From positions 3,534,001 to 3,598,000 of the forward strand of contig NZ_LT907988.1 in assembly GCF_900089455.2 (NCBI RefSeq): a stretch of DNA of 64,000 bases, written 5' to 3'. The notes below the pieces were generated by a model. The model made no database searches. It saw only the letters and a list, made by a program, of their open reading frames with translations, and was not told the DNA's origin. The DNA comes from Orrella dioscoreae (lineage in GTDB: Bacteria; Pseudomonadota; Gammaproteobacteria; Burkholderiales; Burkholderiaceae_B). This document shows, one piece after another, positions 28,592 through 37,600 of this stretch (the first letter of the stretch is position 1; each line of letters begins with the position of its first letter). The position numbers were made by a program, and so were the translations under genes.

Positions 28592-29224
28592 ATGTCGATT
28601 GCCGACCTGCGCCAGACCTACGACAAGAACGTGCTGCTGGAAGATCAGGCAGCCAGTTCTCCCATTGATCAGTTCGGCCTGTGGTTCGACCAGGCCCTGG
28701 CCGGGAAGGTCCCCGAGCCGAACGCCATGACGCTGGCCACGGCCGATGCCGCCGGCCGGCCCTCCGCGCGCATCGTGCTGCTGAAGGGCTACGACCCCGA
28801 CGGCTTCGTGTTCTATACCAACTACGAATCGCGCAAGGGCGAAGACCTGGCGGCACAGCCCTGGGCCAGCCTGCTGTTCTTCTGGCAAGCGCTGGAACGC
28901 CAGGTGCGCATCGAAGGACCGGTGGAAAAAGTCAGCGCCGCCGACTCCGACGCCTATTACAAGGTGCGCCCGCTGGGCTCGCGCATCGGCGCCTGGGCCT
29001 CGAAGCAGAGCCAGCCCATCAGCCGCGACGAACTGGAAGCCCGCAACGCGCAATACACGGCCTCGCTGGGCGAAGACCCGCCCCGGCCGCCGCATTGGGG
29101 CGGTTACCGCCTGCGGCCGGAAAGCATGGAATTCTGGCAGGGCCGCCCTTCCCGCCTGCATGACCGCCTGGTCTATCGCCGCGACGACGGCGGCATCTGG
29201 CGCGTCGTCCGTCTGTCGCCCTGA
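28592..29224 (+). CDS. pdxH: pyridoxamine 5'-phosphate oxidase (PdxH)
   Basis: 210-residue FMN enzyme that oxidises PNP/PMP to PLP. Clear family segments: [63 protein letters not shown] and the C-terminal LHDRLVYRR with the PLP-contact Arg residues. Length equals that of other PdxH proteins. GGGAA lies about 7 bases before the ATG. The gap to chaC is 49 bases, so co-transcription is plausible. Confidence 0.95.
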   Translation: MSIADLRQTYDKNVLLEDQAASSPIDQFGLWFDQALAGKVPEPNAMTLATADAAGRPSARIVLLKGYDPDGFVFYTNYESRKGEDLAAQPWASLLFFWQALERQVRIEGPVEKVSAADSDAYYKVRPLGSRIGAWASKQSQPISRDELEARNAQYTASLGEDPPRPPHWGGYRLRPESMEFWQGRPSRLHDRLVYRRDDGGIWRVVRLSP

Positions 29225-29296
29225 CCTTGCCTCGACACCCCCACACGCCACGACCGGCCTCATCCGCGCCCGCTGCGCCCGCCTGATCGCCCCAGC

Positions 29297-29803
29297 ATGA
29301 CCGCAACGCCCACTGCCACCGACCCCGCCCACTTCCGCACCACGCTGGGCCGCTTCGCCACCGGCGTGACCATCGTCACGACGCGCGACGCGGCCGGCGC
29401 CCCGGCCGGCCTGACCGTCAGTTCCTTCAACTCGGTCTCGCTCGAGCCGCCGCTGGTGCTCTGGAGCCTCTCGCTGACCTCGTCCTCGCTGCCCCTCTTC
29501 GAGCAGTGCGACCGCTACGTCGTGAACGTGCTGGCGGCGGGACAGCTCTCGCTGGCCTCGCGCTTCGCGCGCGGCACGGCCGCCGAACGCTTCCAGGACC
29601 TGACGCTGGCCGAGGCCCCTGGCGGCGCGCCCATGCTGGCCGAACCCGGCGCGGCGTGGTTCGAATGCCGCAACCGCAGCCGCTACCGTGAAGGCGACCA
29701 CCTGATACTGGTGGGCGAAGTGGAGCACTGCGGCTATACCGACGCGCCGCCGCTGGTCTATCACGCCGGCGGCTTCGACCTCACCCCCGCACTGCCGCGA
29801 TGA
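29297..29803 (+). CDS. flavin reductase family protein
   Basis: 168 residues of the FMN-binding split-barrel reductase type (HpaC/ActVB-like). Hallmarks are [40 protein letters not shown] and [12 protein letters not shown]. Such proteins supply reduced flavin to two-component monooxygenases; no oxygenase partner is adjacent. It lies 72 bases after pdxH. Confidence 0.88.
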   Translation: MTATPTATDPAHFRTTLGRFATGVTIVTTRDAAGAPAGLTVSSFNSVSLEPPLVLWSLSLTSSSLPLFEQCDRYVVNVLAAGQLSLASRFARGTAAERFQDLTLAEAPGGAPMLAEPGAAWFECRNRSRYREGDHLILVGEVEHCGYTDAPPLVYHAGGFDLTPALPR

Positions 29804-29831
29804 CGACGATGCGTGCCGTCCCGGTGCCCCG

Positions 29832-30947
29832 ATGAGCCACGCCTTCGACATCGACTGCGTGGTGATCGGCGCGGGCGTCGTCGGCCTGGCCGTGGCGCGG
29901 GAACTGGCGCTGGCCGGACGCGACGTGCTGGTTGCCGAAGCCAGCGAAGCCATCGGCACCGGCACCAGCTCGCGCAATTCCGAAGTGATCCATGCCGGCA
30001 TCTATTACCCTGCCGGCAGCCTGAAGGCGAAGCTCTGCGTCGAAGGCAAGCACCTGCTGTACGCCTATTGCGCCGAACGCGGCATCCCGCACGCACGCCT
30101 GGGCAAGCTCATCGTCGCCACGCGCCCCGAACAGAATGCCCAGCTGGAAGGCATCGCCGCCCGGGCACGCGCCAACGGCGTGGATGACCTGCGCCAGATC
30201 GATGCCGCCGAGGCGCGCGCGCTGGAGCCGGCCTTGCACTGCACGGCCGCGCTGCTGTCGCCGTCGACGGGCATCGTGGACAGCCACGCGCTGATGCTCG
30301 CCTTCCAGGGCGACGCCGAAAACGCGGGCGCACAATGCGTCTTCCATACGCCGCTGCTGTCCGGCCGCTTGCGGCCTCACGGCGGCTTCGACTTGCAGTT
30401 CGGTGGCGAGGACGGCATGCATCTGTCCTGTGCCACGCTGGTCAACGCAGCGGGCCTGCATGCGCCCACCCTGGCGCGGCGCATCGAAGGCCTGCCGCCG
30501 GACACCCTGCCCCAGGCCTATCTGTGCAAAGGCAGTTATTTCACACTGAGCGGCCGCGCGCCGTTTTCGCGGCTGATCTATCCCGTCCCGCAAGCCGCCG
30601 GCCTGGGCGTGCACCTGACGCTGGACATGGGCGGCCAGGCCAAGTTCGGCCCGGACACCCAGTGGATCGAGCACGAGGACTACAGCCTGGACCCCGCGCG
30701 CGCGGATGTGTTCTACGAGGCCGTGCGCGCCTATTGGCCAGGCCTGCCCGACGGCGCCCTGGCGCCGGGCTACACCGGCATCCGGCCCAAGATCTCCGCC
30801 CCTGACGCCCCCGCCGCCGACTTCGTCATCGCCGGACCCGCCATCCATGGCGTGCCCGGGCTGGTGAACCTGTTCGGCATAGAATCACCGGGACTGACCG
30901 CCAGCCTGGCGATCGCCCGGGCCGCCGCGGCCGCCCTGCTTTCCTGA
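29832..30947 (+). CDS. FAD-dependent oxidoreductase, L-2-hydroxyglutarate oxidase-like (DAO family)
   Basis: 371 residues. N-terminal dinucleotide fold [17 protein letters not shown], then [20 protein letters not shown], which is characteristic of the LhgO/L2HGDH branch, and a C-terminal GYTGIRPKI plus [17 protein letters not shown]. It would oxidise a 2-hydroxy acid such as L-2-hydroxyglutarate, a by-product of 2-oxoglutarate metabolism. Spaced 28 bases from the flavin reductase and 13 from purU. Confidence 0.85.
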   Translation: MSHAFDIDCVVIGAGVVGLAVARELALAGRDVLVAEASEAIGTGTSSRNSEVIHAGIYYPAGSLKAKLCVEGKHLLYAYCAERGIPHARLGKLIVATRPEQNAQLEGIAARARANGVDDLRQIDAAEARALEPALHCTAALLSPSTGIVDSHALMLAFQGDAENAGAQCVFHTPLLSGRLRPHGGFDLQFGGEDGMHLSCATLVNAAGLHAPTLARRIEGLPPDTLPQAYLCKGSYFTLSGRAPFSRLIYPVPQAAGLGVHLTLDMGGQAKFGPDTQWIEHEDYSLDPARADVFYEAVRAYWPGLPDGALAPGYTGIRPKISAPDAPAADFVIAGPAIHGVPGLVNLFGIESPGLTASLAIARAAAAALLS

Positions 30948-30960
30948 CCACGTTCCCATC

Positions 30961-31818
30961 ATGTCGCAACACAACGATTTCATCCTGACCCTCTCCTGCC
31001 CGGACCGCACCGGCATCGTCTACCGCGTGAGCGGCCTGCTGTTCGAGCTCCAGGGCAACATCCTGGACGCGCAGCAGTTCGGCGACGAAGAGACGGGCCG
31101 CTTCTTCCTGCGCGTGCACTTCGACCTGCCGCAGGACATCGACGCCGACACGCTGCGCGCCCGGTTTTCGACGCTGGCCGCCGACTACGGCATGGACTGG
31201 CAGATCCACGACGCGCGCCGCAAGGCGCGCCTGCTGATCATGGTCAGCAAGCAGGGCCACTGCCTGAACGACCTGGTATTCCGCACGCACAGCGGCCAGT
31301 TGCCGGTGGAGATCGCCGCGGTGGTGTCCAACCACCCCGACTTCGCGCCGCTTGCGCAGTCCTACGGCATTCCTTTCCATCACCTGCCGGTCACACCCGA
31401 CACCAAGGCGCAGCAGGAGCAACAGATCCTGGCGCTGGCCGAGCGCGAGCGCATCGACCTGGTGGTGCTGGCCCGCTACATGCAGATCCTGTCGCCCGAC
31501 CTGTGCCGCGCGCTGTCGGGCCGCGCCATCAACATCCATCACAGCTTCCTGCCCAGCTTCAAGGGCGCGCGCCCGTATCACCAGGCCCACACCCGCGGCG
31601 TGAAGATCATCGGCGCCACGGCCCATTACGTCACGCCGGACCTGGACGAAGGCCCCATCATCGAACAGGACATCGAGCGCGTGGACCACACGCTGAGCGC
31701 GGCGGACCTGGCCCAGGTGGGCAGCGACGTGGAATCGCTGGTGCTGTCGCGCGCCGTGCGCAGCCATGTCGAGCACCGCATCCTGCTGAACGGCCACCGC
31801 ACGGTCGTCTTCCGCTGA
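30961..31818 (+). CDS. purU: formyltetrahydrofolate deformylase (PurU)
   Basis: 285 residues. An N-terminal ACT domain (LTLSCPDRTGIVYRVSGLLF) precedes a formyltransferase-like catalytic domain. Catalytic segments: LARYMQILSPDL, INIHHSFLPSFKGARPYHQA (Asn and His), and IGATAHYVTPDLDEGPIIEQ (catalytic Asp). PurU releases formate from 10-formyl-THF, balancing one-carbon pools and feeding PurT. It is the last housekeeping gene before the accessory region. Confidence 0.95.
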   Translation: MSQHNDFILTLSCPDRTGIVYRVSGLLFELQGNILDAQQFGDEETGRFFLRVHFDLPQDIDADTLRARFSTLAADYGMDWQIHDARRKARLLIMVSKQGHCLNDLVFRTHSGQLPVEIAAVVSNHPDFAPLAQSYGIPFHHLPVTPDTKAQQEQQILALAERERIDLVVLARYMQILSPDLCRALSGRAINIHHSFLPSFKGARPYHQAHTRGVKIIGATAHYVTPDLDEGPIIEQDIERVDHTLSAADLAQVGSDVESLVLSRAVRSHVEHRILLNGHRTVVFR

Positions 31819-31893
31819 AGGGAAACCTGCTTGCGCAAGGTAATCGCGCGCTTCGCCGCCCTCCCCGCCCAACCATATACGGGGATTCTCGCT

Positions 31894-32514
31894 ATGGCAT
31901 CCGACATCACCCGAGAGCACAGTTGCGAAGCAGGCAACGTGAGCCATGCGAAAGCCGCGTCCTGTCGGGGCGCGGCGCTGGTGTTACGTATCGAACTGCG
32001 CCAAATCCAGCCCGTCATCTACCGCACGATCGTTGTGCCCAGCCGGATCACGCTGCGTAAGTTGCACGTGACCATCCTGCTGGCGATGGGCTGGCAAGGT
32101 GGACACCTGCACGAGTTCGTCATCAACGGCGTGCGTTACGGTGAACCCGACCCGGACTATCCGCAAGCCGGCCTGCAAAGCGAAAAGCGCGTAAGTCTGA
32201 ATAAGGTCATCCAAGGCGCCAGTAGCTTCGATTATGTCTACGACTTAGGGGACCACTGGGAGCACGAAATTCAAGTGCTGGATGCGACCGAGTTCAACGA
32301 ACCGCTGGGCGGACCGTGGTGCCTGGAAGGGGCCAATGCTTGCCCGCCGGAGGACGTCGGCGGAGAACCCGGCTATATGCACTTCCTGCAAGCCATCTCC
32401 GATCCCAACCACCCCGAGCACGACGATATGTTGCTTTGGCACGGCAAGCGCTTCGACCTTACCGCCTTCGACCTGCAGGAGGTCAACCAGCGAATGATGC
32501 AGATATGGGAGTAA
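31894..32514 (+). CDS. plasmid pRiA4b ORF-3-like protein
   Basis: 206 residues from ATG 31894, with GGGGA 8 bases upstream; the frame is open from 31831. The core (VLRIELRQIQPVIYRTIVVP ... LHEFVINGVRYG ... FDYVYDLGDHWEHEI ... GYMHFLQAIS) is the pRiA4b ORF-3 domain, common on plasmids, in IS1096-type elements and near toxin loci. Its role is unknown. It marks the edge of the accessory region, converging with the broken hemagglutinin copy; no transposase or terminal repeat was found around it. Confidence 0.85.
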   Translation: MASDITREHSCEAGNVSHAKAASCRGAALVLRIELRQIQPVIYRTIVVPSRITLRKLHVTILLAMGWQGGHLHEFVINGVRYGEPDPDYPQAGLQSEKRVSLNKVIQGASSFDYVYDLGDHWEHEIQVLDATEFNEPLGGPWCLEGANACPPEDVGGEPGYMHFLQAISDPNHPEHDDMLLWHGKRFDLTAFDLQEVNQRMMQIWE

Positions 32515-32611
32515 GCGAGACGGTGGCGAAGTGCCTGACGGCTCCCTCTCCTCCCCTATGTCTTCTGCTGAATTGCGTGCCTGCTTGCAACCGCTACTCA
32601 TCAGACAGTAT

Positions 32612-33683
32612 GACGTCGCCAGCGCGCTTCTCAAGCGCATCAACCTCCTTGGCCGGATTCGTCAGAAATTGCCCCATCTCCCCGCAAACGCCGTCCCGAT
32701 CTCAAACCCCGCCTCGATCTTCTCCTCGTCAAAGATCGGCTTCAGCGCCCCAGGGTGTCCGTCGTGTCCCGGTTCAAGGACGCGATCGTCTCGGCTGCAC
32801 TCTTGCCCGTCAGCGCCTGCTGGGCAGCTTCGTCGCGGATCTCGATCACGCCTTCGCTGATGCCGCTGCGCGTGGTCGAGCTGGCGCTGCCGCTGGCTGA
32901 CAGCGCTACAGGCAAGCCCATCGACAAACCGGACTTGTCCGACGGAACACTGCTAGCAGGCTTGGCATTGCCGCCCGCAGCGACATTCCCGTGCTTGTCT
33001 TGACCGACGCCGCCCTGACCGGCGCTTTCCCCGCCACCGCCACCAAACGAGTACCCGCCACCCACGCTCACCTGGCTGGCCGAGTACGTCGCACGGTTCT
33101 TGATGTCCTCGACCGTCAGCGTGCCCGTGCTCAGGTGATTCAAACCATCGGCCACTGCCTGTTGGCTGCTGGAGATCACGCTGCCGATCAGCGTGGTGTT
33201 GCCCCCCACGTCGATCAGGAAACCGCCGTCACCTGCCTTCAGCCCCGTCTGCTGCGTGACCGAGGCGTAGTCGCTGTTCATCTTGCCGCGACCGACGTTG
33301 CCTGCAATGGAGCCCGGCACCGCGCAGGTCACGCAGACGCTGCCGCTGAAGCCAGCGTTCTTCTGCTTCGATTGGTACGTGCTGGTGTCCTGCAGACTCT
33401 CCAGCAACAGGTTGCCGCCTACCGACGCAAGAATCTGGTCGGCCTGGCCCACTGCACCCCGCAACGAGGTGTCGCCGCCCGATTGCAGCGCCAGCACGTT
33501 GCCTGCCGTGACGTTGGTTTGCGTCCAGGTGCTGTCGCGGCCATCCGAGTTGCCGCGGCCGCTGGAGACGCCTGCGTTGACCGACACGCCGCCGCCTTCC
33601 ACGCCCAGCGTGATGCCCACGCCCACGCTCGCGCTGCTGCTCTTGTTCTTCGTCTGCTGCGACGCCAGGTTCTTTGCCGCCTA
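32612..33683 (-). pseudogene. broken partial copy of the CdiA-like hemagglutinin (pre-toxin region)
   Basis: About 1.07 kb nearly identical to 35878-36945 inside the large hemagglutinin gene, corresponding to its residues 2156-2511. It has no secretion domain, no signal peptide and no toxin end. One C is missing near 32748 (four Cs where the intact gene has five), shifting the frame so that reading from upstream ends at 32742. It begins (33683) and stops (about 32612) abruptly. This is the form of an orphan cdiA fragment left by recombination. Bases 32515-32611 to its left hold nothing recognisable, and 33684-33829 to its right is AT-rich and gene-free. Confidence 0.85.
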
Positions 33684-33829
33684 CTGCCAGTCAGGCCTAC
33701 TCCACATTATTGTTACGGATAGAGGTGGCCAAATTAGCTCATAGCTAGTGAACAGACATGACAAATAGGATCACCGTTAATTAACGATCAAAAAATTTTG
33801 ATAAAATCCAAAACCCACCAACGCACAAG

Positions 33830-34135
33830 TCACACAGGAACAAACAAAGAAATTAAATATTCCCCACCAAGTTCTTTTTTTAATTCTTCGCTTATCAACT
33901 CACCCTCTTCTGCAAATTTCCTCTCTTCCTCCGTGGTTTTAAACCCAGACAGAGCCGGATCATCGACATTTAAGGAGGCATCATAGGCAGCAGCCCATTT
34001 TTTAATTCTTATCTTAAGCGCATCGCTTAGAGGTAACACGTCCGGGTCAATATCTCCGAACTCCGCAGAATCATCATGCCATAGAGGATGGCAGTGATAA
34101 TCAGGCATAAATTTTATTTTTTTCACAAAATCCAT
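33830..34135 (-). CDS. small acidic protein, probable orphan immunity protein
   Basis: 101 residues, AT-rich compared with its neighbours. The pattern is FMPDYHCHPLWHDD, then PLSDALKIRIKKWAAAYDAS, DDPALSGFKTTEEERKF and a C-terminal GGEYLISLF. I recall similar small acidic proteins with PLW, YDxxLN and DDP..SGF as frequent members of polymorphic-toxin immunity clusters, but cannot name the family. It follows the tail of a second toxin (34202-34339) by 66 bases, exactly where a cognate immunity gene would lie. No strong ribosome-binding site (a GGA 11 bases upstream). An internal ATG at 34108 is an alternative start. Confidence 0.65.
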   Translation of the reverse strand: MDFVKKIKFMPDYHCHPLWHDDSAEFGDIDPDVLPLSDALKIRIKKWAAAYDASLNVDDPALSGFKTTEEERKFAEEGELISEELKKELGGEYLISLFVPV

Positions 34136-34201
34136 TTTTAATTTTTTCCAAAAATTTTAGCTATCCCCTCCCTCCATGACCAGAGTTAGATCCGTGGGCG
34201 A

Positions 34202-34339
34202 CTAATAATCACCTTCCACTTCGGTGAGATTGATGCTGCCATCGCCATGGGGCCGAAATTTAGCTAACAAGGGATTTGTCAACTCTGCTGCGATATTACA
34301 TCTAGGCATGATTCGATTGCTTAAAATCGAAATTTCAGA
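34202..34339 (-). pseudogene. C-terminal remnant of a second (orphan) toxin domain
   Basis: Directly after the stop of the first immunity gene the same frame stays open for 45 codons to a TAG at 34204-34202. The peptide contains RCNIAAELTNPLLAKFRPHG and ends DGSINLTEVEGDY, which looks like a real protein C-terminus. There is no start region or N-terminal part. Its placement between two immunity-like genes indicates the 3' end of a displaced cdiA-CT module. Too short for a family call. Confidence 0.6.
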
Positions 34340-34684
34340 CTAATAGAACTCAACCGTATCCCAATCAATTCCCAATATTGGCCCATCTGCCCATCTAATA
34401 AATTCCAACTCTAACAAACGGCCGAACTCGTCCGCGTAAAGCAGTATCGATATCTCTTCACCATCACAGTCGGACGCTTTTGCTTCCACCGAATAAAGGT
34501 GCTGCCCATGTGAGCCAGTACGGTTGTATCCCTCTAAGAAAAACACCAAACATTCTTCATTAGAATGTGTGGATTCTATTTTTGCGCAGCTGAGGTCTTG
34601 CAGCAAAATATCCTTTTCGCTGCCAGGGAGGCGCGAAGCAAACCCCTGAATCAAGTTCCTCTCCTGATAACTCAGTTCTCTCAT
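34340..34684 (-). CDS. CdiI-like immunity protein (DUF6984-type)
   Basis: 114 residues from ATG 34684, one base after the stop of the large exoprotein. It starts MRELSYQERNLIQGFA and ends LELEFIRWADGPILGIDWDT, a pattern I associate with the DUF6984 family. An alternative in-frame ATG at 34714 would overlap the toxin end by 29 bases and has GGAGGGG 8 bases upstream. The gene is AT-rich. Position immediately 3' of a toxin-bearing cdiA C-terminus is the defining place of cdiI; it should bind and neutralise the toxin in sister cells. The family name is from memory. Confidence 0.75.
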   Translation of the reverse strand: MRELSYQERNLIQGFASRLPGSEKDILLQDLSCAKIESTHSNEECLVFFLEGYNRTGSHGQHLYSVEAKASDCDGEEISILLYADEFGRLLELEFIRWADGPILGIDWDTVEFY

Positions 34685-34685
34685 T

Positions 34686-37600
34686 TCACTTAACCGGAAA
34701 AATAGTTCCAACATTTACAGCCCCTCCAGGCAATAGCCTGGCACGATATTCCACCTGCACCCCGTCTATAAAAAGTCTTCCAGAGACATTGGCATTCTCA
34801 GTCATGGCCGCCCTCATCTGCTGAATTTCTTTCGCAACAATGGCCTCTGCTTTAGCTACATTGACGCCCTCTTTCTGGAGACGACTACTGTAATGCGCGG
34901 TTCGAAAAATCGTTTGCTCTGCCCCCGAGGCAGTTTTCCCCGCCGTAGCAAGCGCATTTGCCTTCGCAGCGCTCACCTCAGATTGAGCGGCCGCCGCAGA
35001 TGCCGCCCCGCTAACGAGCACCCCACCAATGACACCAGACTCCGATAGAAAAGCACTGTGCCAAATCTTCCGGGCGATAAAGCTGTCATCAGAGCTCAGA
35101 TCGGCCAGCCCGTCCAGGATCGCCAATTCCTCCGGCTTCCACCCCGACCGCTGAAGCTCAGCCAAGGCATCAGCCCCGCCATCTGCATCCCGCAATTGCT
35201 GCTCACAAGCTGCTTCCCCCTCTGCCTTACAACCGAACAGCTTCGAGCCACCTCGTGAGACGCTGATGTCCTCGTACTTCTCCTTCGTCTCCTGCTGACA
35301 CGCTGCTGGATCTCCTGCCGTCCTGCACAGCCTTAGATCATCCATCAGCGTCTGAATCTCTCCAGGCTTCAGGTAGTTGTTCTCGGCCTCGGTGCGCGCA
35401 GCCACCACGGCGGCAACCGCTTCAACCCCCGTCCCCAGGCTGATTGCAGCAACGATGCTGGAAATCAGGTTAACGCGAGACTCCTTCTCTTCCGAGCCTG
35501 CCGTCGCGCTGCTGCCTAGCAGCGCGCCCAGCACGGAGCTGGCGCTTGCGCCAAGCGCGCCTGCGCCGCAAGCACCGGCACTTGCCGCTGCTCCCACACA
35601 TCCCACTACTGCGTGAAGCGCCGCACGAGCCGCCTCTGCTTCTGACCCTGTGCCCAGGGCGTCAGCGATAGATTTAACCTCGCTCGCAGCGAGCCCTTGC
35701 AGATAGTTCACCGCAGCCGATTGGACGAACTGGCCTGCTCCGCCCGTGACGTTACCGCCCGCTCCTGCGGCGACGGCGCTCAGAATCCGCCGATAGGAAC
35801 CGCTAGCGCCCCACTGCCTATCCAACAAGATCGCATCGGCTTTGGCCTGATCTCGCTCAGCCTCTGTCAGCGACATATCGCCAGCACGCTTCTCAAGCGC
35901 ATCCACCTCCCTCGCCCGATTCGTCAGGAACTGACCCATCTCCCCCGCAAACGCCGTCCCGATCTCGAAGCCGGCCTCGATCTTCTCCTTGTCAAAGATC
36001 GGCTTCAGCGCCCCCAGGGTATCCGTCGTGTCCCGGTTCAAGGACGCGATCGTCTCGGCCGCGCTCTTGCCCGTCAGTGCCTGCTGGCCCGCTTCATCTC
36101 GGATCTCGATCACGCCTTCGCTGATGCCGCTGCGCGTGGTCGAGCTGGCGTTGCCGCTGGCTGACAGCGCCACCGGCAGGCCCATAGACAAACCGGACTT
36201 GTCCGACGGAACACTGCTGGCAGGCTTGGCATTGCCGCCCGCAGCGACGTTCCCGTGCTTGTCTTGACCGACGCCGCCCTGGCCTGCGCTTTCCCCGCCA
36301 TCACCACCAAATGTGTACCCGCCACCCACGCTCACCTGGCTGGCCGAGTATGTCGCACGGTTCTTGATGTCCTCGACCGTCAGCGTGCCCGTGCTCAGGT
36401 GGTTCAAGCCGTCGGCCACCGCCTGCTGGCTGCTGGAGATCACGCTGCCGATCAGCGTGGTGTTGCCCCCCACGTCGATCAGGAAACCACCGTCACCCGC
36501 CTTCAATCCCGTCTGCTGCGTGACCGAGGCGTAGTCGCTGTTCATCTTGCCGCGACCGATGTTGCCTGCAATGGAGCCCGGCACCGCGCAGGTCACGCAG
36601 ACGCTGCCGCTGAAGCCAGCGTTCTTCTGCTTCGATTGGTACGTGCTGGTGTCCTGCAGACTCTCCAGCAGCAGGTTGCCGCCTACCGACGCAAGAATCT
36701 GGTCGGCCTGGCCCACTGCACCCCGCAACGCGGTGTCTCCGCCCGATTGCAGCGCCAGCACGTTGCCCGCCGTGACGTTCGTTTGCGTCCAGGTGCTGTC
36801 GCGTCCATCCGAATTGCCGCGGCCGCTGGAGACGCCTGCGTTGACCGACACGCCCCCGCCCTTTACGCCCAGCGTGATGCCCACGCCCACGCTGGCGCTG
36901 CTGCTCTTGTTCTTTGTCTGCTGCGACGCCAGGTTCTGCGCCGCTTGCAGCAGGATGTCGCCCTCGGCCTTGAGCACCGCGTTATTGCCGGCGGACAGGT
37001 TCGAGCCTGTCACGGTGATGTCGGAATCCGCACCGCCCCCACGCGCCACGATGGTCAGGTCATTGCCTGCCGCCACGGTCGAGCCCAGCACGCTGGAAGA
37101 CGAACGGTCGATGGTGGTCTGGCTTTTGCTGGACCCCAGACTGATGTTGACCGACACGCCGCCCACGCCGCCGTTCTGCATGACCGCATCCGCCGCATTG
37201 ACGGCGGCAAGGGCGGTCGTGCCCAGGGCCAAGGCCTGCATGACCGGATCGCCGCTGCGCGACGCGGCATCGGCCATCTTGGCGCCAGTCTGCGCCGCGC
37301 TGACCACCGGATTGCTTGCGCTGACGGTAAGGCCGCTTTGCTTGACCTCGTGGAACTCGCGCTCTTGCGCGGTGTCGGTGACGGCCTCGATACGGATGTC
37401 GCGGCCCACCAGCGACACATCGCCCTGACGCGCCAGGACGTTGCTGCCGGCGACCAGCATCGATTCGCCGGCGTTGATGAGCAGGTCGCCCGTCACGCTG
37501 CCAACCGTGCTGCCGGTGTGGAAGACTTTCTCGCCGTCCAGCGAGTCCGTGGTCTGGCGCGACCCGTAGCTGATGCCGCCCAAGGCGCCGAAGCCGGACT

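Noticed and set aside
31894-34135. Insertion sequence around the pRiA4b-like gene
   Set aside because: No transposase, terminal inverted repeats or target duplication could be seen.
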